From: Sphingobacterium sp. SGR-19
Lineage (GTDB): Bacteria > Bacteroidota > Bacteroidia > Sphingobacteriales > Sphingobacteriaceae
NCBI RefSeq assembly: GCF_011043555.1
Contig: NZ_JAAKGS010000008.1
Location: 124,001 to 188,000 of the forward strand
Direction: 5' to 3'
DNA: 64,000 nucleotides
The notes beneath the pieces are model-generated. The model saw only the letters and a list, made by a program, of their open reading frames with translations. It was not told the DNA's origin and ran no database searches. Positions within the stretch are counted from its first letter, which is position 1. Each line of letters opens with the position of its first letter. Both the position numbers and the translations under genes were made by a program. This document shows positions 18,540-27,315 of the stretch, piece by piece.

Positions 18540-21500
18540 TTACAAAATGATATTTACGCCAAAGGTGAATATTCGTGGCGCCATTTGACCCGTCTCTATA
18601 TCCCAGTACTGCCAGTTTTTATCTTTGTGCCATACGACGGCATTACGTATGGAACCAAAAACCTTTAACTTTTCGATATTATAAGGCAAGGTTAGGCGAG
18701 AAGGAAATGTATATCCTAAACTGATATTATCCAGTCTAATAAATGATCGATCGAATAGTCTTTGAGGGTTATTAAGACCACTTGGTCCCTTAGATTCTAG
18801 TCGAGACCAAAAATCGCTTGGATTCTCTGGTGTCCAATATTGCTTTTCGTAGGTGTTCGCGAGGCCTTCACTAATTGTGGACGTTCCATTATCTTGGTTC
18901 AGATAGGCGCGGTGACGACTTTTACCTCCCCAATAGGAATACATATTAAAGGAAAAGGTGAAGTTTTTGTACGCAAAGTCGTTACGTAAAGACCACATTA
19001 TAGGTGCTTGAGATTGTCCAAGGAACTCTTTGTCATTATCGTTGTACACAGGTGTCGTCGTTCCGTCTGCGTTCTGTTTATCGTCTGCTGTATAATTATT
19101 GGCTACTATTGGATCTCCAGGACGTTGTTCGTACCTTGCCGCTTCCTCGATTTCATCGACCTGCCAAATTCCTGTTACCCTATAGTCCCAAATAGCACTG
19201 ATAGGCTGGCCAATGAACCATTCGTTTCCTATATCATCAAGTTCTTTGCTTGACACCACATTCCCGTCTGCATCAAGGACATCCTCGTATTGATAATAAA
19301 GATGTTTAATGGAATTCTTGTATTTTGAGAAGCCAAAGGTGGTATTCCAGCTAAAGTTTTTTCGCGTAATATTTTGAGAGTTTACCGATATTTCAAATCC
19401 ATTGTTTTGTACTTCGCCCAAATTTGTAGTTATACTGGAAAATCCTGCAAAATCCGGTAAAGACTGGTTCATAATCATATCTGTAGTGGACATTTGAAAA
19501 TAATCCAGTGTTGTGGTGATACGGTTATCTAGAAAACCCAGATCTAAACCTATATTAAAAGAAGCGGTTTTTTCCCATTGTAAATTGATGTTTTCCATAC
19601 GGTCTATTACGAGATATTGATACTGTATATAATCCCCACCAGCATTCAGATATCCTTGTGTACCCGCGCCATTGGCAAGATTAGCTAATGCGATGTAAGG
19701 GCTTTCCAACGATCGGTTACCGTTTTGTCCGTAAGACAAGCGTAGCTTACCATTACTCATAGGGGTCCAGTTAAAGAAATTCTCTCTGGTAAATGTCCAG
19801 GCTAATCCGGCAGAAAGAAATGTAGCCCTTGGATTGGCGGAGCCAAATGCCGAATAGCCATCGCGGCGTACGGAGCCGGTAAACATATACTTGTCGTCAT
19901 AAGAGTAGAATAAACGCGCCAGCATACCATCTGCCGTTTCACGGACATCGTGGGAATCAAACTCACTGAGTAACTTGTCTCCACCACTGGTTTCATGGAG
20001 ACCTAAAGCATCGGTCGGCTTAATATTTCGGGCATTTATTACATCCATCCAGGACTGGCGTTCTTCTACCTCCTGCACCAGCGTTACATTTACGCGGTGT
20101 TTTTCAGCAAAGGTTTGCTCCCAGTTTAGTGTATGATTTAACGACCAATCAAATCGTTTAGTATTTTCGCGTTCAACGCCGGCATTGTTAGTAAGTGGAT
20201 TCCAGTCCGGATGTTCGGAGGATGCAAAATAGCGTCTGTGAAAAAATTGATAGCGTGGTGCAGCATTAAATGAATAGGTGATGTTGAACGGCAATTTTAC
20301 TTTAGCGGTAAAAATGGAGTTTAAAACAGTAAAGCCACTTTCCAAATCCTGAAACTGCCTGTTAAAATCATAATTGTAGCCTCTGATCAAACCAGTAAGT
20401 CCTGATCCTTGCGGATGTATCTCCAGATTTCCGTCCTCATCTCTATAAGAAGCAAAAGGGCTGTTGGAAGTTATTGCTCTATTCCAATCTGTCGCAATAT
20501 TTCCATTTGAGCGATCCTGAAAGTTTATATTGGCACCAATGTTTAGCCAATCTGTTATTTTACCATCTACTTTGAGGTTGGAACGTACCGCGCGGTAATT
20601 GTCGCCTACGATAACACCTTCGTTATCAAGGTATCCGGCAGACATGTAATAATTGATCTTATCGCTGGCACCCGAAACACTGAGGCTATAATCCTGATTG
20701 AAGCCGTCACGGAAACTATGATCGTACCAGTCGAACGATCTTCCGGCAAGGTAATTTGCCAAAACGTTATGATCCAGTCCGATACGTCTGGCATATATTT
20801 CTTCATCCGAAGCATCTGCTCCATTAACAGAGTAAGCCCTCCATTGTGCTTCCGTTATACCATATTTAGACAACATTCCTGGGGTTAACTTTTCATAGTA
20901 ACCCGGTTTGTTTTGGGCCACTTGTGCCTGCGTATCATCGGACATATAAGCCTCATAATTTCCGGTAGCAGGATTGATGTCGTAAGTAGCTGACTTATAG
21001 AAGTCTTCCCTATATTGCAAATAGCCATCAGGACCCCATACAGGGCGATTGGCTCCCATGGTTGAAAGCCCAAAGTTTGAAGTAAAGTTAATCTTTGGCT
21101 TTCCCTGCTTTCCTTTTTTAGTGGTAATGATAATTACCCCGTTAGCGGACTGTGCACCATAAACTGCAGCAGCCGAGGCGTCCTTGAGTACATCGATCTG
21201 CTCAATATCATCTGGATTTATTTCGGACAGTTCCCCGTAAAAGATCATGCCGTCCAGAATAAGCAAAGGAGAATTATGGCTGGCTGCTGTGTAGACGGAA
21301 CGTTGTCCGCGGATATTGATGCTGCCGCCGTTTTTTGCCGACGCGTCTAACCCAATCGTTAAACCAGGGGTACCCCTCAGGATATCTTGTACAGTACGTG
21401 GGTTTTCATCGGCGATATCATCGGGTTTGAGTTGAGTAATCGCGCCTGTTAGGTCTTTTTTCTGCATAGTTCCATAACCGACGACGACCACCTCTTCTAG

Positions 21501-21890
21501 CATATCAGTACCACTGGATAAGGAAACGTTAATCACATTTTTGGAGCCGATTTGTAATTCTTGTGTTTCGTAGCCTATCAGCGATATAACTAATATTTCC
21601 GCTGTACTGGGAACGGATAGGGTGTATTGTCCTTGTTCGTCAGAAGCCGTGCTGAGGGAAGTCCCCCGAACCGTGACGGTCACACTTTCCAAAGGGCTGC
21701 CTTCGGTATCCGTTATTCTCCCCCGAATTTCCTTGGTTTGTAGATGGATTGTGTTTATTTCTGTATTTGACCCAGCGGTAACCCTATGATTCGGTATGCC
21801 TACCGAAAGCAAACATAATAGGCAGCTGGTAGAAATCCATTTTGTTCGCGCCATATAAAAATGACGATTGATTTTATAAGGAGTCTGCAT
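18540..21890 (-). CDS. SusC-like TonB-dependent transporter (second pair)
   Basis: From ATG at 21890 the protein has 1116 residues. The frame stays open upstream to a TTG at 21956, but that stretch lies in a promoter block that aligns with the non-coding region of PUL 1, so 21890 is the better start. It has a signal region (STSCLLCLLSVGIP), a carboxypeptidase-regulatory-like domain (IRGRITDTEGSPLESVTVTV), the TonB box EEVVVVGYGTMQKK, the plug (LLILDGMIFYGELSEI, DVLKDASAAAVYGAQSANGV) and a large barrel. There is no STN domain. The long loops in the barrel (about 90 residues more than the PUL 1 SusC) suggest a different or larger ligand. Confidence 0.95.
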   Translation of the reverse strand: MQTPYKINRHFYMARTKWISTSCLLCLLSVGIPNHRVTAGSNTEINTIHLQTKEIRGRITDTEGSPLESVTVTVRGTSLSTASDEQGQYTLSVPSTAEILVISLIGYETQELQIGSKNVINVSLSSGTDMLEEVVVVGYGTMQKKDLTGAITQLKPDDIADENPRTVQDILRGTPGLTIGLDASAKNGGSINIRGQRSVYTAASHNSPLLILDGMIFYGELSEINPDDIEQIDVLKDASAAAVYGAQSANGVIIITTKKGKQGKPKINFTSNFGLSTMGANRPVWGPDGYLQYREDFYKSATYDINPATGNYEAYMSDDTQAQVAQNKPGYYEKLTPGMLSKYGITEAQWRAYSVNGADASDEEIYARRIGLDHNVLANYLAGRSFDWYDHSFRDGFNQDYSLSVSGASDKINYYMSAGYLDNEGVIVGDNYRAVRSNLKVDGKITDWLNIGANINFQDRSNGNIATDWNRAITSNSPFASYRDEDGNLEIHPQGSGLTGLIRGYNYDFNRQFQDLESGFTVLNSIFTAKVKLPFNITYSFNAAPRYQFFHRRYFASSEHPDWNPLTNNAGVERENTKRFDWSLNHTLNWEQTFAEKHRVNVTLVQEVEERQSWMDVINARNIKPTDALGLHETSGGDKLLSEFDSHDVRETADGMLARLFYSYDDKYMFTGSVRRDGYSAFGSANPRATFLSAGLAWTFTRENFFNWTPMSNGKLRLSYGQNGNRSLESPYIALANLANGAGTQGYLNAGGDYIQYQYLVIDRMENINLQWEKTASFNIGLDLGFLDNRITTTLDYFQMSTTDMIMNQSLPDFAGFSSITTNLGEVQNNGFEISVNSQNITRKNFSWNTTFGFSKYKNSIKHLYYQYEDVLDADGNVVSSKELDDIGNEWFIGQPISAIWDYRVTGIWQVDEIEEAARYEQRPGDPIVANNYTADDKQNADGTTTPVYNDNDKEFLGQSQAPIMWSLRNDFAYKNFTFSFNMYSYWGGKSRHRAYLNQDNGTSTISEGLANTYEKQYWTPENPSDFWSRLESKGPSGLNNPQRLFDRSFIRLDNISLGYTFPSRLTLPYNIEKLKVFGSIRNAVVWHKDKNWQYWDIETGQMAPRIFTFGVNIIL

Positions 21891-21995
21891 AAGATTAATT
21901 ATAGTTGCATAGTTAAATTGTTTATAATGGTCCCTTAATGGAAACTTAATAGGCAAAGTTGGTTAATATCAATAGATTGAAGTTGCCTGATTGTA

Positions 21996-22016
21996 TCAAT
22001 AAATTGTTTTTTTGTC
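21996..22016 (-). promoter_or_regulatory. Site B of the 21-bp putative regulator-binding motif
   Basis: The minus strand reads GACAAAAAAACAATTTATTG followed by A. It differs from site A at only two positions. It lies about 106-126 nt upstream of the SusC ATG at 21890, the same distance as site A from its SusC. This equal spacing is itself an argument for the 21890 start. Confidence 0.6.
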
Positions 22017-22061
22017 TCATTCGTGAAACCCGGGGAAACGTATTTTATGTTGTCGGTATGA

Positions 22062-22082
22062 TACAAAACGACGCTTTTTTGA
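22062..22082 (+). promoter_or_regulatory. Site D of the 21-bp putative regulator-binding motif
   Basis: The plus strand reads TACAAAACGACGCTTTTTTG followed by A. It fits the pattern of sites A-C apart from the first base and one more variable position. It faces the GH43 gene and lies about 143-163 nt upstream of it. It is the weakest of the four sites, but its orientation toward the gene supports it. Confidence 0.45.
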
Positions 22083-22224
22083 GTTAAAATGAATACTTTT
22101 TATAAGGTGTAATTCGCAATTTTGTTTCTATTGCTTTTTTTGCAAAGTCTTTCTTAAAGGTGCAATTATAAACAAGTTATTTATTTAAATTATATAGTAT
22201 TAAAATCGACAGTATTTATAAAAA

Positions 22225-23316
22225 ATGAAAATAAAAAGTAGAACGTTTGTTTTTCCTATTTTTCAATTGATTTCGTCTTGTCTGTTTCTTGCTTGCGCAA
22301 GCAATGCCGGCGGGCAACGACATGTTTCCAAAGAAAGCAATCCGGACAAAGAGTTCGTTAATCCAGTATTCGAGCCGATTCTGGCTGATCCTACCGTTAT
22401 GCGTGATCCCGTTTCAGGAAGCTTCTACGCATACGGCACCCAAGACGACTGGGGCGATGGCGCAGGAAGTAGGTTGGTTCCTGTATTGAAGTCGCAAGAT
22501 CTGACCAACTGGGAAGTGGTAGGCGAAGCGTTTGAATCCAAACCTCGTTGGAAGAAAAGCGGAGGGATTTGGGCACCAGAAGCTGTCTATATGGACGGCA
22601 GGTATTTTCTATACTATGCATACTCAACCTGGGGCGATGCGAATCCAGGTGTTGGTGTGGCTACCGCCGAAAAGCCAGAGGGGCCATTTAAAGATCACGG
22701 GAAAATTTTTGATAGTAAATCGATTGATGTGCCGAATTCCATCGATCCCTTTTTATGGGAGGAGAATGGGGAGAAATTCTTGTTCTGGGGGAGTTTTGAC
22801 AATGGTCCTAAACAAGGTACCTTTGGCGTTCCTTTGCAGGGAGATGGCTTAGCAATTACGGATGCTAACTCAAAGTTCAAAGTTGCTGCCGGCGATCTGG
22901 AAGCTGTTATTATCCATAAGCATGAGGATTTTTATTATTTTATTGGTTCGCGCGGCTCCTGTTGCGAGGGGGTGAGGAGTACCTATCATATGGTGGTCGG
23001 AAGATCTAAAAATCTGAAAGGCCCATATCTAGATAAAGAAGGACGCGATCTACGGGAAAGAGGAAACGGTACACTCATGCTTAAAGCAAATGATAAATTC
23101 GTGGGGGTCGGGCATGGCTCCCGTATTATGGCAGATGATGCAAACCAAGATTGGATTTTATACCATGGAATTGATGTAGCCAAAGGGAAGGTCTCCGGAG
23201 GTGCGAGTAGACGGATGCTATTCCTGGATAAGGTAGCTTGGATAGATGGCTGGCCAACTATAGAAGGAGATATGCCAAGCACAAATGCGCAGAATAAACC
23301 TTATTTTAAACAATAG
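22225..23316 (+). CDS. GH43-family arabinosidase/xylosidase lipoprotein
   Basis: The protein has 363 residues; the lipobox FLACASN gives a lipidated Cys near residue 25. The five-bladed GH43 propeller carries the expected acid triad: the Asp of LADPTVMRDP (base), the Asp of NSIDPFLWEE (pKa modulator) and the Glu of GDLEAVIIHK (acid). GGIWAPEAVYMDG and GSRGSCCEGV are typical of endo-arabinanase-like subfamilies. The likely role is cleavage of alpha-arabinofuranosyl (or beta-xylosyl) linkages at the cell surface. It is a close paralogue of the PUL 3 enzyme at 52478-53563, with many shared blocks such as YSTWGDANPGVGVATAE. It is the first gene of a plus-strand run and the next GH43 follows after 6 nt. 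Confidence 0.92.
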   Translation: MKIKSRTFVFPIFQLISSCLFLACASNAGGQRHVSKESNPDKEFVNPVFEPILADPTVMRDPVSGSFYAYGTQDDWGDGAGSRLVPVLKSQDLTNWEVVGEAFESKPRWKKSGGIWAPEAVYMDGRYFLYYAYSTWGDANPGVGVATAEKPEGPFKDHGKIFDSKSIDVPNSIDPFLWEENGEKFLFWGSFDNGPKQGTFGVPLQGDGLAITDANSKFKVAAGDLEAVIIHKHEDFYYFIGSRGSCCEGVRSTYHMVVGRSKNLKGPYLDKEGRDLRERGNGTLMLKANDKFVGVGHGSRIMADDANQDWILYHGIDVAKGKVSGGASRRMLFLDKVAWIDGWPTIEGDMPSTNAQNKPYFKQ

Positions 23317-23322
23317 AAAATC

Positions 23323-24465
23323 ATGAATAAATTATTTTTTATCCTAATTGGATTGCTGTTCACCATGATGTCGTGTAATAGCAATCGTACAGAAAGTCAG
23401 GAAAATCAAAAAGATCCCGAAAGCCAAGATAATAAAGTAACGGTATACGAGTCGAATAATCCACTGGATGTAGCATTTGGTGATCCATTTATTGTTTATG
23501 ATGATGAATCGGATGTGTATTACATGTATGGGACTGGTGGTGTTAAAAATGGCTTCATGGCCTATTCGTCCAAAGATTTAAAGACTTGGGAGAAACGTGG
23601 ACAGGTCTATTCGTCAGATCAAGAGAAGGCATGGGGAACAAAAGATTTTTGGGCGCCAGAGGTATATAAACGCAACGGGAAGTACTATATGTTCTATAGT
23701 GCGCATTGGAAGAACAATCCGAACAACGAATTGGAAAATTATAAAATTGGGGTGGCTGTTTCGGACAGTCCTACCGGGCCATTTGAAGATATGACGGGAG
23801 AACCTCTATTTGATCCCGGTTATCCCATTATCGATGCCAATGTTTACTTCGCGGAAGACGGTAAATTGTATTTATATTATTCTAGATGCTGCTACAAACA
23901 CGCTGTAGAGTCCGAAATTGCTGATTGGGCCCGGGAAAAAAAGATGTTTGATGAAATAGAAGAAAGCTGGATATATGGTGTAGAGCTAGCGGCTGATTTC
24001 TCTTCTGTCATAGGTGAGCCGGTGCTCTTGCTCAGACCTCCCGTTTCGATGGATGATCAGCAAGCCGAATGGGAAAGCCGATCGGTAACTTCTGGTGAAG
24101 TAAACCGCAGATGGACGGAAGGATCGTATCTGATGAAGCATAAAGACACATACTACATGATGTATTCTGCAAATTTCTTCGGTGGAAAGCACTATGCTGT
24201 CGGATACGCCACATCAACTAGTCCGTTAGGGCCTTTCCAGAAATCGGAAACAAATCCTATTTTACAAAAGAATACGGAAAGTGGCGGTATCGTATCGGGT
24301 ACTGGGCATAATAGTGTGTTGGAAGACCGGGACGGAAAGATGTGGTGTGTATACCACGGCAGAACAAGTAAAACCGGCGACGATCGCTTGGTATTTTTAG
24401 ATGAGTTGCAGCTAACAGAAAATGGAGAATTAAAGGTTAACGGACCCACGGTGAAAGGAGATTAA
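23323..24465 (+). CDS. GH43-family alpha-L-arabinofuranosidase/beta-xylosidase lipoprotein
   Basis: The protein has 380 residues with lipobox FTMMSC (Cys near residue 18). GH43 acids are visible as the Asp of FGDPFIVYDD, the Asp of IIDANVYFAEDGK and the Glu of RWTEGSYLMKH. Other family blocks are DFWAPEVYKRNGKYYMFYS and GTGHNSVLEDRDGKMWCVYHG. It belongs to a different GH43 subfamily from its neighbour, having an insertion around residues 180-225 (YSRCCYKHAVESEIADW), so the pair probably attacks different linkages of the same glycan. It is translated directly behind the first GH43 gene. Exact substrate is not readable from sequence. Confidence 0.9.
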   Translation: MNKLFFILIGLLFTMMSCNSNRTESQENQKDPESQDNKVTVYESNNPLDVAFGDPFIVYDDESDVYYMYGTGGVKNGFMAYSSKDLKTWEKRGQVYSSDQEKAWGTKDFWAPEVYKRNGKYYMFYSAHWKNNPNNELENYKIGVAVSDSPTGPFEDMTGEPLFDPGYPIIDANVYFAEDGKLYLYYSRCCYKHAVESEIADWAREKKMFDEIEESWIYGVELAADFSSVIGEPVLLLRPPVSMDDQQAEWESRSVTSGEVNRRWTEGSYLMKHKDTYYMMYSANFFGGKHYAVGYATSTSPLGPFQKSETNPILQKNTESGGIVSGTGHNSVLEDRDGKMWCVYHGRTSKTGDDRLVFLDELQLTENGELKVNGPTVKGD

Positions 24466-24605
24466 ACCCCTTTAAAATTACAACGTTTTCGTAAATTAAA
24501 TATTACGCGTGCAGAAACTACGTTCGATATTCTTTACATTTGACTTAATTGTAAGCCCGAAAGAATAAGATTGAATTTCTTGAAATCGGAAAAAATAAGT
24601 ACGCA
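24466..24605. other. Gap between GH43 genes and the oxidoreductase cluster
   Basis: These 140 nt contain no hairpin with a T-tract and no full promoter match; TTTG near 24539 and TAAGATTG near 24566 are spaced too widely. Read-through from the GH43 genes is possible. Confidence 0.4.
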
Positions 24606-25886
24606 ATGAACAGAAAAGATTTTATAAAGATTTCATCGATTTTTGCTGCATCTGCTTTTATGCCTTTTTCTGAGGCTCTTGCTAGCCAAGTATCCCTTAG
24701 GGTGGGCTTAATTGGCGCACATGGAATGGGATGGGCAAATTTAAATGCGATATTGAAGAATTCGAACGTACGATGTACCGCCCTATGTGATGTGGATGAG
24801 AACGTGTTGGAAAAACGTTCCGCTGAACTAGCCAAGCGAGGTATAAAAGTCAAAACATTTGTTTCCCACCAAGATATGTTGGCGGAAGACTTAGTCGATG
24901 TGGTCATTATCGCCACGCCGGATCACTGGCATTGTCTACAGCTCATAGATGCCGTCAAATCGGGAAAACATGTTTACCTGGAAAAACCAATTGGTAATTC
25001 CGTACAAGAATGTGATTTGATGGTCAAGGCCGTTGATAACAGTTCCAGTATCGTGCAGGTTGGGCAATGGCAACGAAGTCAACAACATTTTCGGGATGCT
25101 ATTGATTTCGTTCATTCGGGGAAATTAGGAAAGGTAAGAACGGTAAAGGCATGGTCCTATGTGGATTGGAAAAAAACTATTGAAAAAAAGCCGGATGCAC
25201 CGGTTCCTGCAGGTGTACATTATGATCGGTGGTTAGGTCCAGCACCTCGGAGACCTTTCAATCCAAATCGTTTCCATTTTGAGTTCCGTTGGTTTTGGGA
25301 TTATGCCGGTGGACTCATGACCGATTGGGGCGTGCATATGCTGGATTATGCGCTACTGGGCATGAAAGTTTCCGATCCGATATCTGTTATGGCTTCTGGT
25401 GGTAAATATGCAGATCCAAATGGTGCTGCTGAAACACCGGATACCATGAATGCGGTCTATGAATTTGAAGACTTCAGTATACAATGGGAACACGCTTTAG
25501 GATTAGGGCTGGGGCCATACGGAAGAAATCATGGTGTTGCTTTCATTGGTAACAATGGTACCTTGGTGTTGAATAGAGATGGCTGGGAGGTCATTCCGGA
25601 AAAAGGGAAAATGGAAGCGGTTTCTCTTCAAAAACCGAAAGACAATGGGCTGGACGTCCATATGCAGAATTTTGTGCAGGCGATCGGAAAAAAAGATCGT
25701 AACCTGTTGCATGCGCCTATCCACGTTGGGGCGCATATCGCCAATTTCTGTCAGATGGGGAATATTGCCTATCGGACAGGTGAGAAACTATATTGGGATA
25801 AGACGAAACATAAGTTTACGGACAAAAAGGCCAACAGTTATTTATTAGCAAAATACCAGAATGGATATAAATTGCCGAAAGTTTAG
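24606..25886 (+). CDS. Gfo/Idh/MocA-family NAD(P)-dependent oxidoreductase, exported
   Basis: The protein has 426 residues. The hydrophobic N-terminus (ISSIFAASAFMPFSEALA) looks like an export signal, but the preceding motif is NRKDFIK, not a full twin arginine. The Rossmann fold starts at VGLIGAHGMGWANLNAIL, and the cofactor/sugar-site motif EKPIGNSVQECDLM is the family EKP signature. WDYAGGLMTDWGVHMLDYAL is typical of the GH109-like branch. Family members oxidise or reduce sugar hydroxyls, and some cleave glycosides through a keto intermediate with tightly bound NAD. It is 15 nt upstream of a DUF1080 gene and near a second Gfo/Idh/MocA gene, a cluster seen in 3-keto-glycoside metabolism. 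Confidence 0.88.
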   Translation: MNRKDFIKISSIFAASAFMPFSEALASQVSLRVGLIGAHGMGWANLNAILKNSNVRCTALCDVDENVLEKRSAELAKRGIKVKTFVSHQDMLAEDLVDVVIIATPDHWHCLQLIDAVKSGKHVYLEKPIGNSVQECDLMVKAVDNSSSIVQVGQWQRSQQHFRDAIDFVHSGKLGKVRTVKAWSYVDWKKTIEKKPDAPVPAGVHYDRWLGPAPRRPFNPNRFHFEFRWFWDYAGGLMTDWGVHMLDYALLGMKVSDPISVMASGGKYADPNGAAETPDTMNAVYEFEDFSIQWEHALGLGLGPYGRNHGVAFIGNNGTLVLNRDGWEVIPEKGKMEAVSLQKPKDNGLDVHMQNFVQAIGKKDRNLLHAPIHVGAHIANFCQMGNIAYRTGEKLYWDKTKHKFTDKKANSYLLAKYQNGYKLPKV

Positions 25887-25901
25887 GGCGTTTAAAATAA
25901 T

Positions 25902-27293
25902 ATGAAGATGAATACAGTATCAAAATTTTTAATGGCTGCGGTTGCAGGAATGATAGCTTACCAGCCCATACAGGTGGAAGCACAACAAGGCAAAGGAAAA
26001 TGGAAAGATCTCTTTGATGGCAAAACATTGCAGGGGTGGAAACCTGTAGGCGGAAAAGCTCCCTATACGGTCGAGGATGGTGCGATAGTAGGAACGATGA
26101 CCAAAGGTACGCCCAACTCTTTTTTGATTACAGAGCAGGAATATGGTGATTTTATCTTGGAGGTTGATGTGAAATTAGAGGGAGATAGAACAAATTCAGG
26201 TATTCAGACACGTAGCCATTACGATCCAAATGCAAATAACGGCAAGGGTAAGGTATATGGCAGGCAAGTAGAGATCGATCCGACCGAACGCGCATGGACT
26301 GGCGGTATTTACGACGAGGCTCGCCGTGGATGGCTCTATCCCTTGGACCTGAATGAGGCGGCAAAATCGGCTTACAAAGCGAATGAGTTTAACCGTATAC
26401 GCATCGAGGCTATTGGTGATGAAACACGCACATGGGTGAACGATATCCCCGTATCCCATGTTATTGATACGATTGACAGAACGGGTTTTATAGGTCTGCA
26501 GGTACACAGCATCTCCGCTGATCTAGACGGTAAGAAAGTATACTTTAAAAATATCCGCATCCAAACACAAAAACTGAAACCGAAACCCTTTTCCAAAGAT
26601 GTATTTGTTGTTAACCTTAAACCTAATGACTTAAGCAGTGCGGAAAAGAAATCAGGTATTAAATTGTTGTTTGATGGCCACAAAGCGGATCAATGGCGTA
26701 GCGTACGTGGCGATGAATTTCCGGCGAAAGGATGGAAAGTAGGCAACGGAGAGATTACCGTATTGAAATCGGACGGTGGTGAGTCTACCAATGGTGGCGA
26801 TATCATTACAAAAGATCAATATGCTGTTTTTGACTTATCTTTTGAGTTTAAACTGACGCCAGGGGCAAACAGTGGGGTGAAATATTTTGTGACACTGAAG
26901 GAAAAAACCAAGGGTTCTGCGATCGGGCTTGAGTTTCAGGTGCTCGATGACGAAAAGCACCCAGATGCAAAAATGGGACGTGACGGAAATCGGACGCTAG
27001 CCTCCTTGTATGATTTGATCACATCCAATAAAGACCGGCGTGCGCGCCGGCCAATAGGCGAATGGAACCGTGGTCGAGTAGTTGTCTCGGAAGACAATAC
27101 GGTAACACACTATTTGAACGGTGTGAAGATGGTTGAATACAAGCGCGGATCGCAAGATTATCTTGATCTGGTCGCGAAAAGCAAATATAAGGACTGGGAT
27201 AACTTTGGGCAAGCGCCACAGGGACATATCCTGTTGCAAGATCATGGAGACAACGTATCTTTCAGAAATATTAAGATCAAGAAGATTAAGTAA
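25902..27293 (+). CDS. Secreted tandem DUF1080 (3-keto-disaccharide hydrolase family) protein
   Basis: The protein has 463 residues with a signal peptide ending near VEAQQG. Two concanavalin-like DUF1080 (PF06439) domains follow: residues about 35-220 (WKDLFDGKTLQGWKPVGG, NSGIQTRSHYDP) and about 250-463 (IKLLFDGHKADQWRSVRG, NSGVKYFVTLK, LEFQVLDDEKHPDA). The family is annotated as 3-keto-disaccharide hydrolase, acting on glycosides oxidised at C3. The doubled form may be a fused heterodimer or a catalytic plus a binding domain; the domains have diverged strongly. It is placed between two Gfo/Idh/MocA genes with gaps of 15 and 22 nt, so the three are almost certainly one operon. Confidence 0.88.
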   Translation: MKMNTVSKFLMAAVAGMIAYQPIQVEAQQGKGKWKDLFDGKTLQGWKPVGGKAPYTVEDGAIVGTMTKGTPNSFLITEQEYGDFILEVDVKLEGDRTNSGIQTRSHYDPNANNGKGKVYGRQVEIDPTERAWTGGIYDEARRGWLYPLDLNEAAKSAYKANEFNRIRIEAIGDETRTWVNDIPVSHVIDTIDRTGFIGLQVHSISADLDGKKVYFKNIRIQTQKLKPKPFSKDVFVVNLKPNDLSSAEKKSGIKLLFDGHKADQWRSVRGDEFPAKGWKVGNGEITVLKSDGGESTNGGDIITKDQYAVFDLSFEFKLTPGANSGVKYFVTLKEKTKGSAIGLEFQVLDDEKHPDAKMGRDGNRTLASLYDLITSNKDRRARRPIGEWNRGRVVVSEDNTVTHYLNGVKMVEYKRGSQDYLDLVAKSKYKDWDNFGQAPQGHILLQDHGDNVSFRNIKIKKIK

Positions 27294-27315
27294 TTACCGC
27301 TAAACTAAGAAAAAT

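Larger units (their letters stand above)
21891..22224. promoter_or_regulatory. Divergent control region between the second SusC and the GH43 genes
   Basis: These 334 nt separate divergent operons. The left two-thirds (about 21924-22023) align with the PUL 1 control region. Two copies of the 21-bp motif are present, one facing each way (21996-22016 minus, 22062-22082 plus). The remaining AT-rich stretch up to 22224 shows no gene and no clear -33/-7 promoter that I can defend. Confidence 0.65.

Noticed and set aside
21891..21956. N-terminal extension of the second SusC to TTG 21956
   Set aside because: The segment aligns with the non-coding PUL 1 promoter, and a proper ATG with signal peptide follows at 21890.
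24539..24573. TTTG and TAAGATTG as a promoter for the first Gfo/Idh/MocA gene
   Set aside because: The spacing is 23 nt and the -7 box has a mismatch, so it does not fit the consensus.
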